From Bryobacterales bacterium (GTDB lineage Bacteria > Acidobacteriota > Terriglobia > Bryobacterales > Bryobacteraceae), in the NCBI GenBank assembly GCA_026129915.1, contig JAHCHD010000038.1, forward strand, positions 1 through 33,876: 33,876 nt of DNA, given 5' to 3'. The notes under the pieces are model-generated. The model did no database searches. It was not told the origin of the DNA and saw only the letters and a list, made by a program, of their open reading frames with translations. Position numbers and translations under genes: made by a program. Each line of letters begins with the position of its first letter. Within the stretch, counting starts at the first letter, position 1. Of the stretch, positions 6,938-15,078 are shown one piece after another.

Positions 6938-7824
6938 GGTTTCCTCGCGGCGAGTAGCGCACAGATAGTGGAAAGCACAAGGAGCGCATCCTCTCTGGTC
7001 CACTCGTCTGCTCTCGTATGCGCAGCGTAGTGCGCAACCTGCAATAAGTGCCACCGAAGATTGTCGATGCGTTGCATCTTTGTTCGGCTCTGGAGGCTCT
7101 GCTGTGACGGAACCGTCCATCCCGGACCCTGATCCTCGCGCTCAACCTTCCGCCATTCTTCGAGGGCGAGTCGAACGCTAGTAATCGTACCTTTCCAGGC
7201 TGTAGATCCTCCACTGTCGAACGAGTTCCGCGCTTCTCTTACTGCGTCCCAAACCGACTTCCAATCCGACGGTATGCCGGTGGATATCGGGAGTTCCAGA
7301 AGGACTACATCCTGCAAGTTCAGATCTCGCATCATCGTCGTCCATATCGCTTGTGAGTAGACCACCTCTCCTGAATCAAAGAAGCGGTTCGGTACAGAAC
7401 AGGCTTCCCGGCCTGTTCGATGACCGCTTTCCGGCACAAGGACATAACGGATATCGCCTGATACTCGAACTCCGAACTTGGCGTCCCGGCCCGTCCTGAT
7501 CTTCTCGTAGAACTCAAATGCCTGAATCGTCCAATCCCACGGAAGTGAGACGTGAGCAGCACTCATAGGAGCAGTGAAGAAGGAGTCGCTCGACGCAGAA
7601 CCGATTTCGACGGGCTTTCCATCTGCAACCGCAAAAAACACCACGTGAAGATTCTCCAAGCTGGGAAGGGCCATGCACTTCGAAGGCGAAATCAACGTAA
7701 TCGCAAGGGGAACATGCACACGGAAGCCGCTAGCTGTCCGGCAAGGACTCAGACCGTCCCGAGGCTGAAGTAACGAGATGTCACCGAGGCGTTCGCCGCT
7801 GATGACAATGTTGATTTGGCTCAT
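6934..7824 (-). CDS. Unknown protein coupled to the TIR gene
   Basis: A 296-residue protein I do not recognise. The N-terminal part looks beta-rich (INIVISGERLGDISLL, VPLAITLISPS, VVFFAVADGKPVEIG), the middle is mixed, and the C-terminal 70 residues look helical (QRIDNLRWHLLQVAHYAAH, then EDALLVLSTICALLAARK). No signal peptide or membrane helix is evident. Its TGA overlaps the TIR start codon (ATGA at 6937-6934), so the two are made in step, which suggests a sensor, regulator or partner of the TIR effector. The ATG at 7824 has only a weak ribosome site. Confidence 0.7.
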   Translation of the reverse strand: MSQINIVISGERLGDISLLQPRDGLSPCRTASGFRVHVPLAITLISPSKCMALPSLENLHVVFFAVADGKPVEIGSASSDSFFTAPMSAAHVSLPWDWTIQAFEFYEKIRTGRDAKFGVRVSGDIRYVLVPESGHRTGREACSVPNRFFDSGEVVYSQAIWTTMMRDLNLQDVVLLELPISTGIPSDWKSVWDAVREARNSFDSGGSTAWKGTITSVRLALEEWRKVEREDQGPGWTVPSQQSLQSRTKMQRIDNLRWHLLQVAHYAAHTRADEWTREDALLVLSTICALLAARKP

Positions 7825-8160
7825 GCTTCAGCTGCAAGGTTAACAAACCACGCAAAGGGCCTAGGTCGGGTCACGCCCTGTCACCATCGGCTAGACTGTG
7901 TATCCGGAACATAACCGTCGCGATCACGCCCGCCGAAGTCTGACGGCCACGTCGCGGCTAGCCCCTTCGGGAGGCTGGCAAGCGACGCCGACTGCGGGCA
8001 GTCGGTAGAGTCCAGGTCGTTCCGCGACCGGAAGATGTCAACACCCAACGATGATACTTGGCGAAACACATAATGCCTTCAGTTGGGCTTGGTCACCTAG
8101 TAGAATCCGTTACCCTCTTGCATCGGGCAGTGGATCCAGCGGCAGGTGCGTCGAGAATCG
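7825..8160. other. 336-base region with two GC-rich hairpins upstream of the TIR operon
   Basis: This region lies between the deoxyribosyltransferase-like gene and the unknown/TIR pair, both leftward. CCGACTG (7988-7994) and CAGTCGG (7999-8005) form a perfect 7-bp stem with a CGGG loop, and 7960-7975 can form a second, imperfect stem around TTC. No T-tracts follow, so these are weak terminators at best, or structures in a leader RNA. No gene was seen. Confidence 0.35.
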
Positions 8161-8958
8161 CTATGCTCCTATTCGTTTGAGAAACTCAAGAGGTGTGATG
8201 ATCCCATCCACAATGTCGGCTGCCTCTCCGATCGGGACCTCAATCTTTCGATCCGCGTACTCTATAGTGATCCCTCCGGACGCCTCCACAGGCATCCCGA
8301 GCCCTAAGACGGGAACTCCAAGCTCGCGCAACCTGTGGGAAAAGCGCTCCATGATGGTCTCGCGAATACGGCTTTTTCGCCCAAGCGCCGACAATTCTTG
8401 GGCTGCATGCATACCCTGCATCTTTCCTTTGATCTCCTGAACATCTGAGACTATCTGGGCAATCCCACTCCCCAGTGGATCCGCGCCCACGCCTGCAACC
8501 GAGAAATCTACCGCAAGCGAGAGTGGTGTCTCTGTCCCGCGACCATCGTCCGCAGACCTTATCATCGCGCCCAAATCCAACTTGGCTTGTTCAGCTTTCT
8601 CAATGTCGAATCCGAAAGTGATCGTCCGGTTTGGAGCGACATCAAAAGGAATCTTCTCGCCTTCTTGTATCAGGTGGACGAAGGGCTTTCGTCGCAGGTG
8701 TCTCACGGCAAGTTCGTAGAACACGTTCGGGTTGTTGCCAGTTAGATCGGCGATCACAAGGTCGTCGTTCCACAGGTGAGTAAACACCTGGGTTGTGATG
8801 ACGCCTGGTTGCGTGATGTGATCAGCCCGTACTGGCTGTTGATATCCACACCGCTCTAAGACTGGGGCAACAATAAACCTCAACAGCCTGTCGGAAAACT
8901 GCCGTTCTTGGGAATTTGGGTCGCCGATCCTAGAAACGAAAAAGCACGTCTTCGTCAT
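8161..8958 (-). CDS. Nucleoside deoxyribosyltransferase/TIR-like nucleotide-cleaving protein
   Basis: A 265-residue protein. The N-terminal 100 residues match the deoxyribosyltransferase-like branch of the TIR/NDT fold: CFFVSRIGDPNSQERQ, then RADHITQPGVITTQVF, then NDDLVIADLTGNNPNVFYEL, with D71, N75, N78 and E82 in the active-site-like segment, then KPFVHLIQ. This domain is common in immunity proteins, where it is thought to bind or cleave NAD+ or nucleotides. The C-terminal half (about 120-265) is helical and then beta-like (GITIEYADRKIEVPI), with no known match. The ATG at 8958 has a weak ribosome site. It is upstream of, and codirectional with, the TIR pair, but 336 bases separate them, so it may be an independent unit. 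Confidence 0.7.
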   Translation of the reverse strand: MTKTCFFVSRIGDPNSQERQFSDRLLRFIVAPVLERCGYQQPVRADHITQPGVITTQVFTHLWNDDLVIADLTGNNPNVFYELAVRHLRRKPFVHLIQEGEKIPFDVAPNRTITFGFDIEKAEQAKLDLGAMIRSADDGRGTETPLSLAVDFSVAGVGADPLGSGIAQIVSDVQEIKGKMQGMHAAQELSALGRKSRIRETIMERFSHRLRELGVPVLGLGMPVEASGGITIEYADRKIEVPIGEAADIVDGIITPLEFLKRIGA

Positions 8959-9082
8959 GATTTACCACGCGATCACCGTCTAGATTACCTCAAGCGCGAT
9001 TGCAGCCACCTACGTCTCTATTCGGCGTTCGCACGGCAACCTGGACTGAGTCGATAACGATGAGTGCACGCTCTCCTCGGTA

Positions 9083-10021
9083 TTACTTCGTTCTGCTGGG
9101 AGTGCGCCGCATCGATTTGGCCATGTCAGCCTTGTTGAGGGTCCGTTCAACGTACCTCCACTGCCGCCCAAGATCCCCCTTTTTCGTCAAGTCGCGAGAG
9201 CCAATCGCGCTTTTCACAGTCTCCTCAAGAACCCCATGCGAGAGTGCATAGACAGCGTAGGCCAAATCGATCCGGTGCTGGTCCGCTGCGTACTTGGGAT
9301 TTCCTCGGAAATCGTCGATTTCCTTTAGCAATGTCACCTTGGCTGATTGATTCTGCGGATCGGCTGTCAAACTGGAGTGCACTTTCCGGAAACTGCCTCG
9401 GCAATGCTGCAGAACGCCCAAACCGAACAACTCGGCCTCAGCAAACACCCGTTCCATCTCCGCCTCAATCAACCGCACGAACGGATACCGCCCATCCTGC
9501 TGCTGGTACTTCTCCTTCCGATTCGTAAAGCCGGCCAGGCGGCCGAAGTGTCGCCAGTCGGCGGCTCCTTGGTCTCCTCCGAAGCGTTGGGCTAGCAGTC
9601 TGGCGGCGAGGGTGGAATCGGCTTTTGGGAGCACTTTTCCGTGATTGAGCCAGGCTTGGAAGTTGCCGGGGGAGGTTTCGACGACGACGCAGGGCTCGAA
9701 GCCTTGCTGCTTCATTTGATGAATGGCTTCGGCGGTGAGGTCGTCCACCATGCTGAGGGGGTGCTCACCTTTGGGGCGAATGTAGATGTTGCGGCCCTGG
9801 CTGTTCTGGTAGCGGAGCCAGCCGACGGAGCGGAGGAGGGTCTGCTTGTCCCAGGTGCGGGGGAGCATCTCGGGTTCCGGCTTCTCGTCGCCAGGGGTGG
9901 CCGGCTTGAAGAGGCCGATTTCGAAGACTTCCACTCCCATCGCGTCCGCCTGCCGCTTCACCGCGCGCCAGGTGGCTTTCCAACCATTTGATTTCTTCGC
10001 GTTCGCTCTTTCCGTTGACAT
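9083..10021 (-). CDS. RepB-like DNA primase
   Basis: A 312-residue protein with the RepB-primase domain found in RSF1010-type RepB' and fused to some Mob relaxases: SVGWLRYQNSQGRNIYIRP (about 65-83), MVDDLT (91-96), then CVVVETSPGNFQAWLNHG (111-128), RLAQRFGGDQGAADW and FGRLAGFTNRK. The conserved acidic pair D93-D94 fits the primase catalytic site. It would prime complementary-strand synthesis after conjugal entry, or plasmid replication. ATG 10021 has AAAGGCGAG upstream; GTG 10036 adds five residues. It is divergent from trbB across an 83-base region holding a palindromic operator. It is separate from any relaxase in this window. Confidence 0.85.
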   Translation of the reverse strand: MSTERANAKKSNGWKATWRAVKRQADAMGVEVFEIGLFKPATPGDEKPEPEMLPRTWDKQTLLRSVGWLRYQNSQGRNIYIRPKGEHPLSMVDDLTAEAIHQMKQQGFEPCVVVETSPGNFQAWLNHGKVLPKADSTLAARLLAQRFGGDQGAADWRHFGRLAGFTNRKEKYQQQDGRYPFVRLIEAEMERVFAEAELFGLGVLQHCRGSFRKVHSSLTADPQNQSAKVTLLKEIDDFRGNPKYAADQHRIDLAYAVYALSHGVLEETVKSAIGSRDLTKKGDLGRQWRYVERTLNKADMAKSMRRTPSRTK

Positions 10022-10040
10022 CGACTCGCCTTTCACGGTA

Positions 10041-10060
10041 TAGCTAGCTTGTACTAGCTA
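10041..10060. promoter_or_regulatory. Shared operator-like palindrome, site C (primase/trbB divergent promoter)
   Basis: TAGCTAG (10041-10047) and CTAGCTA (10054-10060) are perfect 7-bp arms around CTTGTA. The 12-mer GCTAGCTTGTAC (10043-10054) is identical to that at 220-231 before traJ. It lies in the 83-base gap between divergent primase and trbB starts, so one bound protein could control both. Confidence 0.6.
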
Positions 10061-10104
10061 CCTTGAGCACGTCAAGGGCTGGTGTAGGGAAGCAAGGCGG
10101 GGGA

Positions 10105-11142
10105 ATGGCAGCCACCATGCACGTGATCGCGGGAAATGCGGATCAGCGATTGCGGCTCGACGCAAAGTTGCGGCGGGAAATGGGGGAGACCGTTCTCTCC
10201 GCCTTGCGTGATCCGCGGACGGAGGACATTGTGCTGAATCCGGATTCGCGGATCTGGGTGAAGCGGCAGGGGGAGCCGTTTGTCGCGGTAGGGACGATGC
10301 CGCCGGCGCAGGTGCAATCCGCGCTGGGGACGATTGCCTCGCAGCGGGGGACGGTGGTGCACCATGACCGGCCGTTTCTGGAAACGGAGTTCCCGATTGA
10401 TGGAAGCCGGTTTGAGGGGATTGTGTCGCCTGTGACGCGGGAGCCGGTGTTTGCGATCCGGCTGCGGCCGCGCAAGGTGTTCACGCTGGCCGATTACGAG
10501 ACGGCGGGGATTGTGACTTTGCGGAGCGATGCGCGAAACCGGCTTTCGCGGCGGAGCACGTTTGCTGAGGATGTGCGGGGGATGGGCCACGCGGAGATTC
10601 TGCGGGAGGCGGTGCGGCGGCGGAAGAACGTGCTGATTGTGGGGTCCACGGGCTCCGGGAAGACGACGCTGGCGAATGCGGTGCTGGATGCGATTGCGGA
10701 ACTGACGCCGCGGGACCGCGTGGTGCTGATTGAGGACACGATGGAGCTGCAATGCCGCGTGGAAAACCACGTAGGGCTGCAGGCGGTGGGTGCGGTGACG
10801 ATGCTCGATTGCCTGCGGGCGTGCATGCGGCTGAAGCCGACGCGGATTGTGGTGGGCGAGGTCCGCGGGGCGGAAGCCCACGTGATGCTGAAGGCCTGGA
10901 ATACGGGGCACCCGGGCGGGGTGGCCACGGTGCACGCGAACGATGCAGTGAGCGGGCTGGTGCGGCTGGAGAGCCTGGTGGCCGAGGCCACGGCGGCGCC
11001 GCAGCAGGCACTGATCGCCGAGGCGGTGGACGTGGTGGTGTTCATCGATGAGGAGCCGAGTTTGGACGCGGGCCGCAAGGTGCGCGAGGTGATGCTGGTG
11101 ACCGGCTATGAGGGCGGGCACTACGTGGTGGAGTACGTCTGA
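10105..11142 (+). CDS. trbB: TrbB, VirB11-family secretion ATPase
   Basis: A 345-residue traffic ATPase. Walker A GSTGSGKTT is at residues 180-188, followed by VVLIEDTMELQC (Asp box), RIVVGEVRGAEAHVMLKAWNTGH (Walker B) and GGVATVHAND (His box), the order seen in VirB11/TrbB hexamers that power pilus assembly and DNA transfer at the inner membrane. ATG 10105 is preferred, with AGGCGGGGG close upstream; ATG 10117 has better spacing and TTG 10063 would begin just after the operator. It is the first gene of the trb operon. Confidence 0.95.
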   Translation: MAATMHVIAGNADQRLRLDAKLRREMGETVLSALRDPRTEDIVLNPDSRIWVKRQGEPFVAVGTMPPAQVQSALGTIASQRGTVVHHDRPFLETEFPIDGSRFEGIVSPVTREPVFAIRLRPRKVFTLADYETAGIVTLRSDARNRLSRRSTFAEDVRGMGHAEILREAVRRRKNVLIVGSTGSGKTTLANAVLDAIAELTPRDRVVLIEDTMELQCRVENHVGLQAVGAVTMLDCLRACMRLKPTRIVVGEVRGAEAHVMLKAWNTGHPGGVATVHANDAVSGLVRLESLVAEATAAPQQALIAEAVDVVVFIDEEPSLDAGRKVREVMLVTGYEGGHYVVEYV

Positions 11143-11167
11143 GCGTTTGGAAACGGGAGGTAACGGT

Positions 11168-11494
11168 ATGCGGGTTTTGTGTGGATTGCGCCTGACTGGG
11201 GCGCTGATGGTGGCTCTCTTCGGATTAGCCGCAGTGGCGCTGGCGGGCGCGGCGGGCGGCGGGTTGCCGTGGGAGGCGCCGCTGAGCTTGGTGGCGACGT
11301 CGCTGACGGGTCCGGTGGCGCTTTCGATTTCGCTGATTGCGCTGATGGTGGCGGGCGGCACGCTGGTGTTCGGCGGAGAGCTGAGCGAGTTCGCGCGGCG
11401 CAGCTGCGTGGCGGTGCTGGCGATTGCGTTTCTGGTGCTGGGCGCCGGATTCATGACCAGCTTGTTCGGCGTGGCCGGGGCGTCGGTGCTGTAG
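11168..11494 (+). CDS. trbC: TrbC, VirB2-family conjugative pilin
   Basis: A 108-residue protein with a signal-like N-terminus and two long hydrophobic segments (LSLVATSLTGPVALSISLIALMVAG region and SCVAVLAIAFLVLGAGFMT), separated by the short polar loop GGELSEFARR, the pilin precursor pattern of TrbC/VirB2. It forms the subunit of the mating pilus. ATG 11168 has GGGAGGT seven bases upstream. It begins 25 bases after trbB. Confidence 0.9.
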   Translation: MRVLCGLRLTGALMVALFGLAAVALAGAAGGGLPWEAPLSLVATSLTGPVALSISLIALMVAGGTLVFGGELSEFARRSCVAVLAIAFLVLGAGFMTSLFGVAGASVL

Positions 11495-11518
11495 GCGAGG
11501 GTCGTAGGGAGTGAACGG

Positions 11519-11830
11519 ATGGAACGGCCACGCGAGGTTGTGATTCACCAGAGCGCGAACCGCCCGCAACTGCTGCTGGGCGGGGACCGGGAACTGGTGC
11601 TGTTCGCGGCGCTGATGGCGGCGATGCTGGTGTTCGCGCTGGTGACCTGGTGGGGCGTGATTGCCGGCGTGGCGCTGTGGTTCGCGAGCGTGGCCGTGCT
11701 TTCGCGGATGGGGAAGGCGGATCCGCTGCTGCGGCAGGTGTATCTGCGGCATGTGCGGTACCGGAGCTTCTATCCGGCGAAGGGGCGGGCGCATGGGCTG
11801 CCGGTGACGACGCCGCGGGGCTGGAGGTGA
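11519..11830 (+). CDS. trbD: TrbD, VirB3-family inner-membrane protein
   Basis: A 103-residue protein with REVVIHQSANRPQLLLGGDREL (TrbD N-terminal pattern) and a hydrophobic pair of helices, about residues 28-62. A basic C-terminus carrying YLRHVRYRSFYPAKGR follows. VirB3-type proteins assist pilin handling with VirB4. It sits between trbC and trbE with only six bases before trbE. Confidence 0.9.
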   Translation: MERPREVVIHQSANRPQLLLGGDRELVLFAALMAAMLVFALVTWWGVIAGVALWFASVAVLSRMGKADPLLRQVYLRHVRYRSFYPAKGRAHGLPVTTPRGWR

Positions 11831-11836
11831 GGGCGG

Positions 11837-14335
11837 ATGCAGGTGACGGAGCATCGGACGAGGGCGCAGGGGCTGGCGGATCTGCTGCTGTATGACTCGC
11901 TGGTGGATGACGGGGTGATGCTGCTGCAGGATGGGGCGCTGGTGGCGGCCTTCCGGTATCGGGGTCCGGATATGGCTTCGGCGACGCATGGGGAGATGGC
12001 GGCGCTGAGCGCGCGGCTGAACGGGCTGCTGAAGCTGGGGAGCGGGTGGATGGTGCAGTGCGACGCGATTCGTTCGCTGGCGCCAAGGTATCCGGCGCGC
12101 GGGGCGTTTCCGGATGCGGTGACGGCGGTGATCGACGATGAGCGGCGGCAGCAGTTCCTGCGGGAAGGCATGCACTACGAGAGCGAGTACTTCCTGGCGC
12201 TGACGTATCTGCCTCCGCTGGAGAACGAGGAGCGCGTGAAGGGGTTCCTGTTCGATGGGGGCGCGCGGGAGAAATCGGCGGCGCGGAAGGCCCTGGAGTA
12301 TTTCCAGTCCCGCGTGGCTTCGTTCGAGGATGTGTTCGGCGCGTTGCTGCAGGCTGAGCGGCTGCGGATGGTGCGTGAGCCGGAGGATGGAAGGCCGGGG
12401 GGTGCCGGGGCGGATAGTGATGGGCCGGGTGATGATGGCGCGGGCGTGGTGACGGATGAGTTGCTGCGCTATGTACATCGCTGCGTGACGATGCTGGACC
12501 ATCCGGTGGCGCTGCCCGAGGTGCCGGCATATCTGAGCGATTTACTGGGGTCGCAGGACCTGGTGGGCGGGGTGACGCCGAAGATTGGGCAGCATCATCT
12601 GCGGGTGGTTGCGATTGACGGGTTTCCGCGGCTGAGCCATCCGGGAATGCTGGCGGCGCTGGATTCGCTGGGCATTCAGTATCGGTGGCATACGCGGGCG
12701 ATCCTGCTGGATCCCGAGGAGGCACGGGCGATTCTCGACAAGACGCGGAGCAAGTGGCGCTCAAAGGTGCGCGGTTGGAAGGACCAACTGCTGCGAACGG
12801 AGACCGGCGCGGTGAACGCGTTCGCCGAGGAGATGGCGGTGGATGCCGAGGAAGCGATGAGCGTGGCGGCGTCCGGCGATGTGCAGTTCTGCCAGTACAC
12901 GAGCGTGGTGCTGTGCCACGGCGCGAATGAGCAGAAGTTGGAGGAAGACGTCGCGCTGGTGGTGAAGACGGTGCGAAACCTGGGGTTCGCTTGCCGGGTA
13001 GAGACGGTGAATGCGCTGGAGGCGTGGCGTGGGAGCTTGCCGGGGGACGGCTATCGCAATGCGCGGCGGGTGCTGCTGCATACGCTGAACCTGGCGGACA
13101 TGCTGCCGATTGCGGCGGTTTGGACCGGAGAGCGGGGGAATCCGTCGCCGCTGATGCCGCCGGGGAGTCCGCCGCTGTTGTTCGCGGCGACGACGGGGGC
13201 GACGCCTTTTCGGCTGAACCTGCATGTTTCGGACCTGGGGCACACGCTGGTGGTGGGTCCGCCGGGTGCGGGGAAATCGACGCTGCTGGCGACAATTGCG
13301 GCGCAATGGTTCCGGTATCCGCGGGCGCAGGTGTTCGCGTTCGACAAGGGCTATTCGCTGTTCACGTTGACGCGCGCAGCGGGCGGGGAGTTCTACGACA
13401 TCGGGGGCGAGTCGACGCGGTGGCAGTTTTGTCCGCTGCGGGAGATTGATGATCCGGCGGATGTGGCCTGGGCGGTGGAGTGGCTGGAAGGGCTGTGCGC
13501 GCTGCAGGACGTGAAGATTACGCCGCGGGAGCGGAATGCCCTGGCCGAGGGGGTGCGGTTGCTGCAGGGTTCTCCGACGCGAACGCTGACGGAGCTTTCC
13601 GCGAATGTGCAGGATGCAGAACTGCGCGAAGCGCTGCAGTATTACACGCTGGCCGGCACGATGGGACATCTGCTGGATGCGGATGCGGACATGCTGGGGG
13701 ACGGCCGGTTTCTGACGTTTGAGACCGAGCACCTGATGGGGCTGGGCGATAAGGCCGTGGTGGCGGTGCTGCTCTATCTGTTCCGGCGGATTGAGAAGCG
13801 GCTGGACGGGGCGCCGACGCTGGTGCCGCTGGATGAGGCGTGGGTGTATCTGCGGCATCCGCTGTTTCGGGAGCGCATGCGGGATTGGCTGAAGACGCTG
13901 CGCAAACGGAATGCCGCGGTGGTGCTAGCGACGCAAAACCTCTCCGATATCTTTCACAGCCCGATTCGCGATGTGGTGCTGGAATCGTGCCCGACGAAGA
14001 TCCTGCTGCCGAATGCGGAGGCGCCGAATCCGGCATCGCGGGAGTTCTATGGGTCCCTCGGATTGAATGAGCGCGAGATCAGCCTGGTGCAGACGAGCAT
14101 CCCGAAGCGGAACTACTACGTGATCTCGCCCGTGGGCAAGCGGCTGATCTCGCTGGGGCTGGGCGAGGTGGCGCTGGCGTTTGTGGGCGTGAGCGGGCGC
14201 GAGGAGTTGGCGCGTGTGCAGCAGTTCATGCTGCAGTACGGCGACGAGTGGCAGGCGGAGTGGATGCGTTCGCGCGGGTTGCGCGATTGGGCGGAGTTCT
14301 ACGAGCTGGTGCGGGACGGGGTGGAGGACCGATGA
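11837..14335 (+). CDS. trbE: TrbE, VirB4-family secretion ATPase
   Basis: An 832-residue ATPase of normal TrbE length. The N-terminal CagE/VirB4 domain spans about residues 1-430. The motor domain has Walker A GPPGAGKST (residues 474-482) and Walker B LVPLDEAWVY with D666-E667; RNAAVVLATQNLSDI and FYGSLGLNEREI follow, all typical of TrbE. It drives pilus biogenesis at the inner membrane. Its TGA overlaps the trbJ ATG. Long frames on the opposite strand are Arg/Pro/His-rich shadows of this high-GC gene. Confidence 0.97.
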   Translation: MQVTEHRTRAQGLADLLLYDSLVDDGVMLLQDGALVAAFRYRGPDMASATHGEMAALSARLNGLLKLGSGWMVQCDAIRSLAPRYPARGAFPDAVTAVIDDERRQQFLREGMHYESEYFLALTYLPPLENEERVKGFLFDGGAREKSAARKALEYFQSRVASFEDVFGALLQAERLRMVREPEDGRPGGAGADSDGPGDDGAGVVTDELLRYVHRCVTMLDHPVALPEVPAYLSDLLGSQDLVGGVTPKIGQHHLRVVAIDGFPRLSHPGMLAALDSLGIQYRWHTRAILLDPEEARAILDKTRSKWRSKVRGWKDQLLRTETGAVNAFAEEMAVDAEEAMSVAASGDVQFCQYTSVVLCHGANEQKLEEDVALVVKTVRNLGFACRVETVNALEAWRGSLPGDGYRNARRVLLHTLNLADMLPIAAVWTGERGNPSPLMPPGSPPLLFAATTGATPFRLNLHVSDLGHTLVVGPPGAGKSTLLATIAAQWFRYPRAQVFAFDKGYSLFTLTRAAGGEFYDIGGESTRWQFCPLREIDDPADVAWAVEWLEGLCALQDVKITPRERNALAEGVRLLQGSPTRTLTELSANVQDAELREALQYYTLAGTMGHLLDADADMLGDGRFLTFETEHLMGLGDKAVVAVLLYLFRRIEKRLDGAPTLVPLDEAWVYLRHPLFRERMRDWLKTLRKRNAAVVLATQNLSDIFHSPIRDVVLESCPTKILLPNAEAPNPASREFYGSLGLNEREISLVQTSIPKRNYYVISPVGKRLISLGLGEVALAFVGVSGREELARVQQFMLQYGDEWQAEWMRSRGLRDWAEFYELVRDGVEDR

Positions 14336-15078
14336 AAAGGCGATTGCGGGCGCTTGGACGGTGGGCGTTAGTGACGGTGCTGTGCGCGGTGCTGTGCGCG
14401 GTGCTGATTCCGAAGCCGGTGGCGCGCGGCGGGACGGTGGGCTACGCGACGGAGTGGACGCAGTTGCTGAACCACGCGCAACTGATTGACTCCTACATCC
14501 GGCAAGGCGAGGAGCTTCGGCAGCAGATCCAGATGGTGCTGGATATGGCGAAGAACTCGTTGGAACTGCCTTCGCAGGTGTTCGGGCCGATCATGCAGGA
14601 CATTGATCGACTGGCGGGGATTGTGCAAGGCGGGAGGTCTCTGGCGTATTCGATGGCGAATCTGGATGCGGAGTTCCGCAGCCGGTTTCAGGGCTGGGGC
14701 TATCGGGAACGGGCCTGGTTCCGGGACTACAAGGAATGGGCGGATACAAGCCTCGATACTACGCTAGGAACGCTTAAGGCGGCGGGGATGCAGGGGGCGC
14801 AACTCCGCGACGAGCAGGCGGTACTCGGCCAGCTTCGGGGGATGGCGCGAACCAGCCAAGGCCGAATGCGGGCGCTGCAGGTGAGCAATCAGATCCTGGA
14901 GCAGCAGGTGCAGCAGTTGATGAAGCTGCGGCAGTTGATGTTGGCGGATCTCCAGGCAAAAGCTGCCTTCCAAGCAGCTTCTGTGCAGAAAGAGGCGGCC
15001 CGTGAAGCTGGCGTCGAGAGGTTTTTCCGGTTTGGTGCGCGCACTGGGGATGGCCGGGGATTCGAGGCTGGCAAATGA
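14332..15078 (+). CDS. trbJ: TrbJ, VirB5-family pilus-tip protein
   Basis: A 248-residue exported protein. A Sec signal (RALGRWALVTVLCAVLCAVL, cleavage near ARGG) precedes TVGYATEWTQLLNHAQLIDSY, the usual TrbJ opening. A long helical region with QQIQMVLDMAKNS and QILEQQVQQLMKLRQLMLAD follows. The start is ATG 14332, overlapping the trbE stop, with GGAGG upstream. The signal core is encoded by a 12-bp tandem repeat (14377-14406, about 2.5 copies), which duplicates LCAV. Confidence 0.92.
   Translation: MKRRLRALGRWALVTVLCAVLCAVLIPKPVARGGTVGYATEWTQLLNHAQLIDSYIRQGEELRQQIQMVLDMAKNSLELPSQVFGPIMQDIDRLAGIVQGGRSLAYSMANLDAEFRSRFQGWGYRERAWFRDYKEWADTSLDTTLGTLKAAGMQGAQLRDEQAVLGQLRGMARTSQGRMRALQVSNQILEQQVQQLMKLRQLMLADLQAKAAFQAASVQKEAAREAGVERFFRFGARTGDGRGFEAGK

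Noticed and set aside
10072-11454. Minus-strand open frame (460 codons) opposite trbB and trbC
   Set aside because: Low-complexity His/Arg/Pro-rich translation, antisense to well-conserved genes.
11451-13295. Long minus-strand open frame (614 codons) opposite trbE
   Set aside because: The product is Arg/Pro/Ser/His-rich without domains, and lies entirely antisense to clear trbD/trbE coding sequence; expected in GC-rich DNA.
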